Positions 1 through 5,744 of a stretch of DNA of 11,507 nucleotides are shown here, piece after piece. Source of the DNA: Acidaminococcus fermentans. Lineage in GTDB: Bacteria > Bacillota_C > Negativicutes > Acidaminococcales > Acidaminococcaceae. Location: the NCBI GenBank assembly GCA_004555735.1, contig SFHH01000051.1:1-11507 (forward strand), given 5' to 3'. Made by a program: the position numbers and the translations under genes. Numbering within the stretch: the stretch's first letter is position 1; the number at the start of each line of letters is the position of its first letter. The notes under the pieces were generated by a model. That model saw only the letters and a list, made by a program, of their open reading frames with translations, was not told the DNA's origin and searched no databases.

Positions 1-294
1 AGCACCGGTGATCATGTTCTTTACATAGTCAGCGTGCCCCGGGCAGTCGACGTGTGCATAGTGTCTGGTTTCAGTTTCGTATTCCACGTGGGCGGTATTG
101 ATGGTAATACCACGTTCTCTTTCTTCCAGAGCCTTATCGATATCGGCATAGGCTTCGAAAGTGGCTTTGCAGCCCGGAGTTTCGGACAGGACCTTGGTGA
201 TAGCAGCAGTCAGGGTCGTCTTGCCGTGATCGACGTGACCAATGGTACCAATGTTCACATGGGGTTTTGTTCTTTCAAATTTCTCTTTAGCCAT
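1..294 (-). CDS. tuf: Elongation factor Tu, N-terminal part (3' end outside window)
   Basis: EF-Tu is the GTPase that delivers aminoacyl-tRNA to the ribosomal A site in the cytoplasm. The window holds the first 98 codons in one open frame, running off the left edge, so only part of the G domain is visible. The P-loop GHVDHGKT is at residues 19-26, the switch I segment RGITINTAH at 61-69, and DCPGH at 83-87, where His87 corresponds to the catalytic histidine (E. coli His84). The ATG at 294 is preceded by AGGAGG at a normal distance. The gene begins 28 nt after the fusA stop, the usual last position of the str operon. It is interrupted only by the window boundary, with no sign of damage. Identification is essentially certain; whether the genome has a second tuf copy cannot be seen here. 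Confidence 0.98.
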   Translation of the reverse strand, partial: MAKEKFERTKPHVNIGTIGHVDHGKTTLTAAITKVLSETPGCKATFEAYADIDKALEERERGITINTAHVEYETETRHYAHVDCPGHADYVKNMITGA

Positions 295-322
295 TGTTAT
301 ATCCTCCTAATGATCACAGGAC

Positions 323-2410
323 TCAATCCTGTGCAGTTCCTTTATTTTTAGCAACGATCGCTTCCGCGATATTTTTAGGAACTTCTTCGTAATGGTCTAC
401 TTCCATGGAGTAGTTGCCGCGGCCCTGGGTCTTGGAACGCAGGTCCGTTGCATACCCGAACATTTCAGACAGAGGAACATAAGCCGTGATGACTTGCGCA
501 CCGCTTCTTGCTTCCATGCCTTCAATGCGGCCCCGGCGGGAGTTCAGGTCGCCGATGACGTCGCCCATGTACTCTTCGGGGATGGTGACTTCCACTTTCA
601 TGTACGGTTCCAGGAGAACAGGGTTGGCTTTCAGCGCACCGTTCTTGAAGCCCATGGAACCGGCAATCTTAAATGCCATTTCAGAGGAGTCGACTTCGTG
701 ATAAGAACCGTCGAACACGGTAACAGCGATATCCACCATGGGGTATCCGGCAATGACGCCGTTTTCCATAGCTTCCTTGACACCGGCTTCCACAGGAGCG
801 ATGTATTCTTTCGGAATGGCACCGCCGACGATCTTGTTTTCAAACTTGAAGCCTTCGCCCGGCTGCAGCGGAGTCAGCTTCAGCCAGCAATCGCCGTACT
901 GCCCTTTACCACCGGACTGCCGTACGAATTTACCCTGGCTTTCCACTTCCTTGCGGATGGTTTCTCTGTAAGCTACCTGCGGGTTACCCACAGTGCAGTC
1001 TACATGGAATTCTCTCTTCAGCCGGTCAACGATGATGTCCAGGTGAAGTTCGCCCATCCCGGAAATGATGGTCTGGGAAGATTCTGGATCCGTGCGGACA
1101 CGGAAGGTAGGATCTTCTTCAGCCAGCTTGCCCAAGGCAATGCCCATCTTTTCCTGGTCAGCTTTGGTTTTGGGTTCGATAGCTACGGAAATGACCGGTT
1201 CCGGGAATACCATGGATTCCAGGATGATCGGTGCTTTTTCATCGCACAGGGTATCACCCGTGCCGGTATCTTTCAGACCCACAGCAGCAGCGATATCTCC
1301 AGCGTACACTTCCGTGATTTCCGTTCTGTGGTTGGAGTGCATCCGCAGGATACGGCCGATACGTTCCTTCTTATCCTTGTTTGCGTTGTACACATAAGAA
1401 CCAGCAGTCAGGGTACCGGAGTACACTCTGAAGAACGCCAGACGCCCTACATAGGGGTCCGTAGCGATTTTGAAGGCCAGGGCTGCAAACGGAGCATTGT
1501 CATCGGAAGGCCGTTCTTCTTCTTCCCCGGTTTCCGGATTGGTCCCCTTGATAGCAGGCACATCCACAGGAGACGGCATGTAATCGATGATAGCATCCAG
1601 CAGGGGCTGTACACCTTTGTTCTTGTAGGAAGAACCGCAGGTGACAGGGAAGAGTTTGCATTGGCAGGTCATCTTGCGGATAGCGCCTTTGATTTCTTCT
1701 TCCGTCAGGTCTTCCCCTTCCAGGTATTTCTCCATCAGGTCGTCATCGCTTTCCGCAACGGCTTCCAGCAGGATCTGGCGGTATTCCTGAGCCTGTTCTA
1801 CGTATTCTTCAGGGATCGGTTCGAATTCTTCATCCTTGCCCAGCTTATCCCCGTAAATGACGGCCTGCATCTTCACCAGGTCGATCAGCCCTACGAAGCT
1901 GTCTTCTGCACCCATCGGGATCTGGATGGCCACTGCATTGGCCCCCAGACGATCTTTCATCATCTGGATTACATTGAAGAAGTCAGCCCCAGTGGTATCC
2001 ATCTTATTGACATAAGCGATACGGGGAACATTGTATTCTTCCGCCTGACGCCATACGGTTTCGGACTGGGGTTCAACACCGCCTTTGGCGCTGAATACAG
2101 CCACAGAGCCATCCAGGACACGCAGGGAGCGTTCAACTTCAACGGTGAAGTCGACGTGCCCCGGGGTATCGATGATGTTAATGGAATGGCCTTTCCAATG
2201 GCAGGTCGTAGCAGCGGAAGTAATCGTAATACCACGTTCTTGTTCCTGGACCATCCAGTCCATGGTAGCAGCCCCATCATGGACTTCACCGATTTTGTGA
2301 GTCTTACCGGTGTAGAACAGGATCCGTTCCGTGGTCGTAGTTTTACCGGCATCGATGTGAGCCATGATGCCGATGTTTCTGATTTTATCTAAGGGAAACT
2401 CTCTACCCAC
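323..2410 (-). CDS. fusA: Elongation factor G
   Basis: EF-G is the GTPase that drives translocation of tRNA and mRNA, and with RRF splits ribosomes after termination. The product is 695 residues, the normal full length. The G domain is clear: P-loop AHIDAGKTT at 17-25, switch I RGITIT at 59-64, DTPGH at 81-85 and NKMD at 135-138. The remaining domains follow without interruption. The start is GTG at 2410, chosen because AAGGAGG (2419-2425) sits 8 nt upstream and the protein then begins MGREFPLDKIRNIGI, as in Firmicutes EF-G. It starts 23 nt after the rpsG stop and ends 28 nt before tuf, so it is third from last in the str operon and should be expressed from that operon's promoter. A long open frame on the opposite strand across this gene is a shadow. 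Confidence 0.98.
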   Translation of the reverse strand: MGREFPLDKIRNIGIMAHIDAGKTTTTERILFYTGKTHKIGEVHDGAATMDWMVQEQERGITITSAATTCHWKGHSINIIDTPGHVDFTVEVERSLRVLDGSVAVFSAKGGVEPQSETVWRQAEEYNVPRIAYVNKMDTTGADFFNVIQMMKDRLGANAVAIQIPMGAEDSFVGLIDLVKMQAVIYGDKLGKDEEFEPIPEEYVEQAQEYRQILLEAVAESDDDLMEKYLEGEDLTEEEIKGAIRKMTCQCKLFPVTCGSSYKNKGVQPLLDAIIDYMPSPVDVPAIKGTNPETGEEEERPSDDNAPFAALAFKIATDPYVGRLAFFRVYSGTLTAGSYVYNANKDKKERIGRILRMHSNHRTEITEVYAGDIAAAVGLKDTGTGDTLCDEKAPIILESMVFPEPVISVAIEPKTKADQEKMGIALGKLAEEDPTFRVRTDPESSQTIISGMGELHLDIIVDRLKREFHVDCTVGNPQVAYRETIRKEVESQGKFVRQSGGKGQYGDCWLKLTPLQPGEGFKFENKIVGGAIPKEYIAPVEAGVKEAMENGVIAGYPMVDIAVTVFDGSYHEVDSSEMAFKIAGSMGFKNGALKANPVLLEPYMKVEVTIPEEYMGDVIGDLNSRRGRIEGMEARSGAQVITAYVPLSEMFGYATDLRSKTQGRGNYSMEVDHYEEVPKNIAEAIVAKNKGTAQD

Positions 2411-2418
2411 GAATTACT

Positions 2419-2425
2419 CCTCCTT
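2419..2425 (-). promoter_or_regulatory. Shine-Dalgarno site fixing the fusA GTG start
   Basis: AAGGAGG on the minus strand lies 8 nt upstream of the GTG at 2410. It supports a non-ATG start for fusA. Confidence 0.85.
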
Positions 2426-2433
2426 AAGGAATC

Positions 2434-2904
2434 TTACCAACGATAGTGAGCAAAAGCTCTGTTTGCTTCAGCCATCTTGTGCGTGTCTTCCCGTTTCTTC
2501 ACGGAAGCACCGGTATTGTTGGCGGCGTCCATCAGTTCGCCGGCAACCCGTTCGCACATGGTCTTTTCACCGCGCAGGCGGGAATAGTTGACCAGCCACC
2601 GGATCCCCAGGGTGGTTTTCCGGTCAGCTCTGACTTCCACAGGGACCTGGTAGTTGGCGCCGCCTACCCGACGAGCCTTGACTTCCAGGACAGGCATTAC
2701 GTTCTTCATGGCAGCATCGAATACTTCCATGGGATCCTTCCCGGTTTTGGAATGGATCAGATCGAACGCGTCATATACGATACGCTCAGCAACACCTTTT
2801 TTGCCGTCGAGCATAATCTTGTTGATGAATCTGGTTAACAGTTTGGAACCATATACTGGATCCGGTAATACGTCTCTTTTGGTTACAGGACCTTTTCTCG
2901 GCAT
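2434..2904 (-). CDS. rpsG: Small ribosomal subunit protein S7
   Basis: S7 nucleates folding of the 16S rRNA 3' major domain and contacts mRNA and tRNA at the E site. The product is 156 residues, the typical bacterial length, starting MPRKGPVTKRDVLPDP. It contains the conserved segments RRVGGANYQVPVEV (around residues 78-91) and GIRWLVNYSR (around 100-109), and ends FAHYRW. The ATG at 2904 has GGAGG about 8 nt upstream. It lies 46 nt downstream of rpsL and 23 nt upstream of fusA, the canonical str order. In E. coli, S7 represses this operon by binding the rpsL-rpsG junction; I could not see a convincing copy of that structure in the short spacer here. Confidence 0.98.
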   Translation of the reverse strand: MPRKGPVTKRDVLPDPVYGSKLLTRFINKIMLDGKKGVAERIVYDAFDLIHSKTGKDPMEVFDAAMKNVMPVLEVKARRVGGANYQVPVEVRADRKTTLGIRWLVNYSRLRGEKTMCERVAGELMDAANNTGASVKKREDTHKMAEANRAFAHYRW

Positions 2905-2950
2905 CTGTATTTCCTCCTTCGTTATTGTCTCATTCTACAGCGGCAGCTGA

Positions 2951-3334
2951 TTATTTCTTAGCTGCTTTGGGGCGCTTAGCGCCATATTTGGAACGGCCTT
3001 GGTTGCGATCAGCAACACCGGCGGTATCCAATGCGCCGCGAATGATGTGATAACGAACACCAGGAAGGTCCTTGACTCTTCCGCCTCTGATCAGGACAAC
3101 GCTGTGTTCCTGCAGGTTATGGCCAATACCAGGAATGTAAGCAGTGACTTCAATACCATTGGTCAGACGGACACGAGCAACCTTCCGCAGAGCAGAGTTA
3201 GGTTTCTTCGGAGTGGTGGTGTACACTCTCGTGCAGACACCGCGTTTTTGCGGTGAATTTTTCAATGCTGGCGCCGTGGATTTTTGAGTAATGACTTGTC
3301 TACCTTTACGAACCAATTGGTTGATTGTAGGCAT
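2951..3334 (-). CDS. rpsL: Small ribosomal subunit protein S12
   Basis: S12 sits at the 30S decoding centre and affects translational accuracy. The product is 127 residues: near the 124 of E. coli and shorter than the Bacillus form. The decoding loops are intact. TTTPKKPNSALRKV spans residues 39-52 with lysines at 43 and 44, and RVKDLPG spans 86-92 with Lys88, Asp89 (the position that is methylthiolated in other bacteria) and Pro91. Lysine at 43 and 88 is the wild-type state, so no classic streptomycin-resistance substitution is visible at these positions. The ATG at 3334 is preceded by AAAGGAGGTG. The gene lies 65 nt after the L7Ae-family gene, with a hairpin in that spacer, and 46 nt before rpsG. 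Confidence 0.98.
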   Translation of the reverse strand: MPTINQLVRKGRQVITQKSTAPALKNSPQKRGVCTRVYTTTPKKPNSALRKVARVRLTNGIEVTAYIPGIGHNLQEHSVVLIRGGRVKDLPGVRYHIIRGALDTAGVADRNQGRSKYGAKRPKAAKK

Positions 3335-3378
3335 TCCGGCACCTCCTTTCTCGAGAATAAGATTTAATGATTATGAAG

Positions 3379-3398
3379 ATCTGCCGTTTCCAGCAGAT
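3379..3398 (-). other. RNA hairpin with GAAA tetraloop in the L7Ae-family/rpsL spacer
   Basis: On the minus strand, ATCTGCTG-GAAA-CGGCAGAT can form an 8-bp stem (one G-U pair) capped by a GNRA tetraloop, starting directly after the upstream stop codon. It is not followed by a clear U-run (CTTCATAATC follows), so it is a poor rho-independent terminator. A role as processing site, mRNA stabiliser, attenuator or protein-binding site is inference. Confidence 0.6.
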
Positions 3399-3399
3399 T

Positions 3400-3654
3400 C
3401 TACCGGGTTTTGAGCACAGCAGCGACGGATGCTCCCACATGGATACCGCAGGTCTTACCAAGCTCCTGCATGGTAGGCACCGTTTCCACGGTGATGCCTT
3501 TGGCTTCACACAGGTCTCTTACTGGACCCGTAACATGTGCATCTGCATCCTGAGCGATCAGGACTCCTGCGGCCTGATCCCGGGCAATGGCCTTTTGGGA
3601 CTGTTTCACACCGACAACAACCGGCGAGCCGTTTTTTACGTCTGCGAGAAACAT
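3400..3654 (-). CDS. ybxF: L7Ae/L30e-family RNA-binding protein (YbxF-like)
   Basis: The product is 84 residues, the size of the bacterial L7Ae/L30e/Gadd45-fold proteins. In Bacillus subtilis the homologue YbxF (RplGB) is encoded just upstream of rpsL, and the family binds kink-turn RNA. Visible signatures are VGVKQSQKAI (around residues 14-23), GVLIAQDADAHVTGPV (around 30-45) and the C-terminal LGKTCGIHVGASVAAVL (around 65-81), the hallmark of this family. The ATG at 3654 has GGAGG 6-8 nt upstream, and the start fits a promoter about 45 nt away. It is the first gene of the str operon here. The Bacillus neighbour rpoC is not upstream, so the gene stayed with rpsL while the RNA polymerase genes did not. 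Its RNA target cannot be told from the sequence. Confidence 0.93.
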   Translation of the reverse strand: MFLADVKNGSPVVVGVKQSQKAIARDQAAGVLIAQDADAHVTGPVRDLCEAKGITVETVPTMQELGKTCGIHVGASVAAVLKTR

Positions 3655-3698
3655 TTGACACCTCCAAAAGACATACTACCCCTCTGTGACACTGTGGT

Positions 3699-3727
3699 AT
3701 TGTAACATTCCTGACAGCTGATGTCAA
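3699..3727 (-). promoter_or_regulatory. str operon promoter (TTGACA-17-TACAAT, extended -10)
   Basis: On the minus strand a perfect -35 box TTGACA (3722-3727) is separated by 17 nt from a -10 box TACAAT (3699-3704). A TG dinucleotide precedes the -10 box at the extended -10 position. The predicted start near 3692 gives a leader of about 38 nt before the L7Ae-family ATG. The spacer and -35 also hold an inverted repeat, TGACA-TCAGC-TGTCA. The near-consensus form fits a strongly expressed ribosomal operon. Prediction from sequence only. Confidence 0.88.
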
Positions 3728-3754
3728 TATTTTTTTACGGTTTTTTTCGGTTTT
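3728..3754 (-). promoter_or_regulatory. Probable UP element / A-tract DNA upstream of the str promoter
   Basis: Directly upstream of the -35 box, the minus strand carries three A-tracts of 7, 7 and 4 nt (plus-strand T-runs at 3730-3736, 3741-3747 and 3751-3754) with centres about 11 and 8.5 nt apart. Such tracts are typical of UP elements bound by the RNA polymerase alpha C-terminal domain, or of bent DNA. Function is inferred. Confidence 0.6.
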
Positions 3755-3942
3755 CGCCCTCATTTTATGCGCTTCTTTCTTTACACAGTTCCACGTGTTT
3801 CTTTTGATGTAGATAAGGGCAAATTTCCTTGTCTCCCGGACATTGGTACTGTAGTAAAGCAGAGAAATTTTCTCGAATTTGCGTTCAATTCAGCCAGATT
3901 AAAGGCTCCTTTTATGTAGAAGTTCACAAAGTTTTTATAAAT
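3755..3942. other. AT-rich spacer between the two transcription units, no supported gene
   Basis: This is the gene-free part of the 413-nt gap between the L7Ae-family gene and the cupin gene. It lies downstream of the block 1 terminator and upstream of the str promoter. A 64-codon frame crosses it on the minus strand, but it has no ribosome-binding site, starts inside the terminator region and resembles nothing I recognise. The spacer holds a 13-nt inverted repeat (GAGAAA-T-TTTCTC, 3862-3874) and a wider 7-nt pair GCAAATT (3819-3825) / AATTTGC (3876-3882). I found no convincing promoter within it. Confidence 0.5.
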
Positions 3943-3969
3943 AAAAAAGCTGCCGTATTTGCGGCAGCT
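3943..3969 (-). terminator. Rho-independent terminator of the cupin gene/block 1
   Basis: On the minus strand AGCTGCCG, a 6-nt loop and CGGCAGCT form a perfect 8-bp GC-rich stem, followed by a run of six T (the first is the last base of the stem). It lies about 98 nt after the cupin stop and before the str promoter, so it separates the two transcription units. Confidence 0.9.
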
Positions 3970-3970
3970 C

Positions 3971-3990
3971 GTCATAGGTCATAGGTCATA
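3971..3990. repeat. Short tandem repeat, 7-nt unit GTCATAG, nearly three copies
   Basis: The plus strand reads GTCATAG, GTCATAG, GTCATA immediately beside the terminator stem. It is a small intergenic repeat with no visible function and could vary in copy number between strains. Confidence 0.7.
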
Positions 3991-4067
3991 CGCCGATGGA
4001 TGGAACCCACGGAAAACGAGTTCCCCCCCAAAAAAGTCACAGCTTGTCAGATGACCGTTGACATCCT

Positions 4068-4421
4068 TTATCTCTTATATCCCGGGGTATTGTTGATCAA
4101 AGCGATGAATACCAGATCTTCTTTCCCCGTGTTCAGCAGGCCGTGGGTGCCTCCGTCAGCACAGAACGTCACATTCCCCGCCTTCACCGTGAGTTTCTTG
4201 TCCTCATCGGTATATTCCCCTTCGCCTTTCAACAGGTAATAGGTCTCGTTGTTCCCCAGGTGCTGGTGGACCGGGACGGCGCAGCCCGGATGCAGGGTGA
4301 TCTGGGCAAACAGGTCATTGGTGCCCTGAAAGACGGACGGATCTACCAAGATTTCTTTTTCAATGGTCCCCGTCCCTGGATTGTTGACCACCTGTTTCTG
4401 TTTTGTCGTAAATACTGCCAT
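4068..4421 (-). CDS. Small single-domain cupin protein
   Basis: The product is 117 residues forming one conserved beta-barrel cupin domain; substrate unknown. Cupin motif 1 fits G(X)5HXH(X)4E(X)6G, running from Gly46 with His52, His54 and Glu59. Motif 2 runs from Gly82 to Asn97 with His93, and has Ala88 where the family pattern usually has proline. The His/His/Glu/His set suggests a bound divalent metal. The start is ATG 4421 because AAGGAGG lies 8 nt upstream; a longer frame reaching 4481 would overlap the preceding gene and lacks a site. No signal peptide is seen, so it is probably cytoplasmic. It is the last gene before the terminator, 56 nt after the exporter gene, with its own promoter. 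It could be a small-molecule sensor, isomerase or dioxygenase-like protein; the sequence does not decide. Confidence 0.88.
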   Translation of the reverse strand: MAVFTTKQKQVVNNPGTGTIEKEILVDPSVFQGTNDLFAQITLHPGCAVPVHQHLGNNETYYLLKGEGEYTDEDKKLTVKAGNVTFCADGGTHGLLNTGKEDLVFIALINNTPGYKR

Positions 4422-4429
4422 GGGTAACT

Positions 4430-4436
4430 CCTCCTT
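4430..4436 (-). promoter_or_regulatory. Shine-Dalgarno site fixing the cupin start
   Basis: AAGGAGG on the minus strand lies 8 nt before the ATG at 4421. It shows that the 20 extra residues of the longest open frame are not translated. Confidence 0.85.
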
Positions 4437-4444
4437 TGCTGTTC

Positions 4445-4463
4445 TTGGCTGTATTATAGCCAA
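4445..4463. promoter_or_regulatory. Inverted repeat TTGGCT-N7-AGCCAA, candidate operator over the cupin -10 box
   Basis: A perfect 6-bp inverted repeat with a 7-nt centre covers the -10 box (4453-4458) and the predicted transcription start (about 4446) of the cupin promoter. This is where a repressor would block initiation. As RNA it would be only partly transcribed, so a DNA-binding site is more likely than a hairpin. No regulator gene is adjacent. Operator function is inferred. Confidence 0.5.
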
Positions 4464-4481
4464 TTTCGACCTCTTTCTCAA
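4453..4481 (-). promoter_or_regulatory. Promoter of the cupin gene (TTGAGA-17-TATAAT)
   Basis: On the minus strand -35 TTGAGA (4476-4481), a 17-nt spacer and a perfect -10 TATAAT (4453-4458) precede the cupin start, giving a leader of about 25 nt. The -35 box contains the TGA stop of the exporter small-subunit gene. The cupin can therefore be expressed apart from the upstream genes. Confidence 0.8.
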
Positions 4482-4954
4482 TGCTTCCCTTTCCGGTTCT
4501 CACGGATCATCTTCTTGCTGGTCTTGTACACCTTAGCCAGTCCGGAGACAAGGAGGATCCCCATAGCGATGGCCGTAGCGTCCAGTGCAGCAGAGACAAA
4601 GGTGTGCATCCCCTGGCTGTAGGCGTTGAGCATGGTGTAGTTCATGGCCCGATACAGGGGAAGCCCAGGCACCAAGGGGATGATCCCCGGGATGGAAAAG
4701 ATCGGCACCGGCTGCCGGTACCAGCGGGCAAAGATTTCACTGCAGATGGACAGAGCCACCGTCCCGGCAAAGTTGCTGAGCATGGAGCTGAGGCCAAATC
4801 CACTGAGGAGGACGATATAGACCCCAAAGCCCACCATCCCCACAAAGCCAGCTTTATACAGGCAGTTTTTCGGACATTTGAACAACTGTCCGAAAGCCAC
4901 CGTAGCAAAAAAAGAGAACAGCGTCTTGATGAAAATGGTTGCTGCCAGCGGCAT
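4478..4954 (-). CDS. ThrE-type threonine/serine exporter family, small membrane subunit (YjjB-like)
   Basis: The product is 158 residues, almost all membrane-spanning, and matches the C-terminal half of ThrE exporters (the DUF3815/YjjB part). Hydrophobic segments lie at about residues 4-23, 35-57, 60-73, 83-97 and 115-140, followed by a basic tail with the ending KKMIRENRKGKH. The segment PIFSIPGIIPLVPGLPLYRAM (about 83-103) is the recognisable family core. It starts at ATG 4954 with AGGAGG overlapping the stop of the large-subunit gene 9 nt away, so the two are very likely translated together as one transporter in the inner membrane. The ThrE family is known for Thr/Ser export in Corynebacterium, while the split E. 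coli YjjPB pair has been linked to succinate export. The substrate here is undetermined. Confidence 0.9.
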   Translation of the reverse strand: MPLAATIFIKTLFSFFATVAFGQLFKCPKNCLYKAGFVGMVGFGVYIVLLSGFGLSSMLSNFAGTVALSICSEIFARWYRQPVPIFSIPGIIPLVPGLPLYRAMNYTMLNAYSQGMHTFVSAALDATAIAMGILLVSGLAKVYKTSKKMIRENRKGKH

Positions 4955-4963
4955 AAGCGCCTC

Positions 4964-5734
4964 CTACAAATACAGTATCCCCAGGACGGTGGCAATGCCA
5001 ATGGCCACTCCGCCCACCAGGAAAATGGCTTCTCCTGCCCGACAGGTACCGCTGAGCAGGTCCCCTGCCATAAAATCCCGGATGCCGTTGGTAAAAGCCA
5101 TCCCTGGCAGGTAGGGCATCACGCCCCCAGCAATGGCCAGTTCCATCACCAGATCCGGGCAGACCATACGGAAAAGCACTACAATCAGGCAGATAAGGGC
5201 TCCAGCCATAGTCGTTTCCCAGAAGCTGCTGGGACGGAAAGGGGCAACAGCCTTGACAAAAGCCATGGACAGCAAGGATCCCAGAAAAGCTGCCAGGAAC
5301 TCCCAGACTCCGCCCCCTAATACCACCGCAAAAAAGCCACCCGCCAGCCCGGACCAAAAGATTTCTTCCCGGACCGGCCGGGGTTTCCGCATGGTTTTTT
5401 CCTCCAGGATGGCCATAGTATCCTGGAAGCTTTTCCCCCAGGTGGGCATATGGAAACTCATATCGTTCACTTCACTGATTAGAGTCAGATCCGTCCCCCG
5501 ATGGGTCACTCGATACATCAAACTGGCCCCTTCCATAGTCTCTTCTCCGATCATGATCAGCGAAGGGGTACAAAAAGCTGCAATGGTATGCATGCCTCCC
5601 TCATGGCAGATCCGAAGCATAGTATCTTCCACCCGGTAGGTCTCAGCTCCGCTGACCAGCAGGATCTTCCCCGCTGTCAACGCGATTTTCAGCACCTGTT
5701 CCTTGGTCATGGAGGCTAAGGTACTTTTCGTCAT
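4964..5734 (-). CDS. ThrE-type threonine/serine exporter family, large subunit (YjjP-like)
   Basis: The product is 256 residues, about the length of E. coli YjjP. The N-terminal soluble part carries the family signature SGAETYRVEDTMLRI (28-42), followed by a region of beta character (around 46-98) and then several membrane segments from about residue 124 to the end. The second hallmark, MPYLPGMAFTNGIRDFMAGD, spans 206-225. The start is ATG 5734, chosen because GAGGTGA precedes it; a longer open frame reaching 5914 lies inside the upstream glycosylase gene and is not supported. It begins 10 nt after the glycosylase stop and is followed after 9 nt by the small subunit. Together they should form one export system in the cytoplasmic membrane. 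Amino acid or dicarboxylate export are both possible from family knowledge. Confidence 0.92.
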   Translation of the reverse strand: MTKSTLASMTKEQVLKIALTAGKILLVSGAETYRVEDTMLRICHEGGMHTIAAFCTPSLIMIGEETMEGASLMYRVTHRGTDLTLISEVNDMSFHMPTWGKSFQDTMAILEEKTMRKPRPVREEIFWSGLAGGFFAVVLGGGVWEFLAAFLGSLLSMAFVKAVAPFRPSSFWETTMAGALICLIVVLFRMVCPDLVMELAIAGGVMPYLPGMAFTNGIRDFMAGDLLSGTCRAGEAIFLVGGVAIGIATVLGILYL

Positions 5735-5744
5735 GATCTCACCT

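Noticed and set aside
392..2392. A 666-codon open frame on the plus strand across fusA
   Set aside because: It is the antisense shadow of fusA. It has no ribosome-binding site, and its composition (rich in His, Phe and Arg) is that of a reverse-frame translation.
2905..2950. An S7-binding autoregulatory structure in the rpsL-rpsG spacer
   Set aside because: Known in E. coli, but the 46-nt spacer shows no stem I could match to it.
3781..3975. A 64-codon minus-strand frame in the spacer
   Set aside because: It begins beyond the terminator stem and reads through it, has no ribosome-binding site, and resembles nothing known.
4057..4080. Plus-strand TTGACA that might be a promoter towards the cupin antisense strand
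   Set aside because: No -10 box occurs at 16-18 nt. TATATC lies only about 12 nt away, and no plus-strand gene follows.
4422..4481. N-terminal extension of the cupin to 4481
   Set aside because: AAGGAGG before ATG 4421 and the cupin promoter both lie within the extension.
4481..5320. A 279-codon plus-strand frame opposite the exporter genes
   Set aside because: It is hydrophilic and very rich in His, Gln and Ser, as expected for the reverse complement of membrane-protein codons. No Shine-Dalgarno site.
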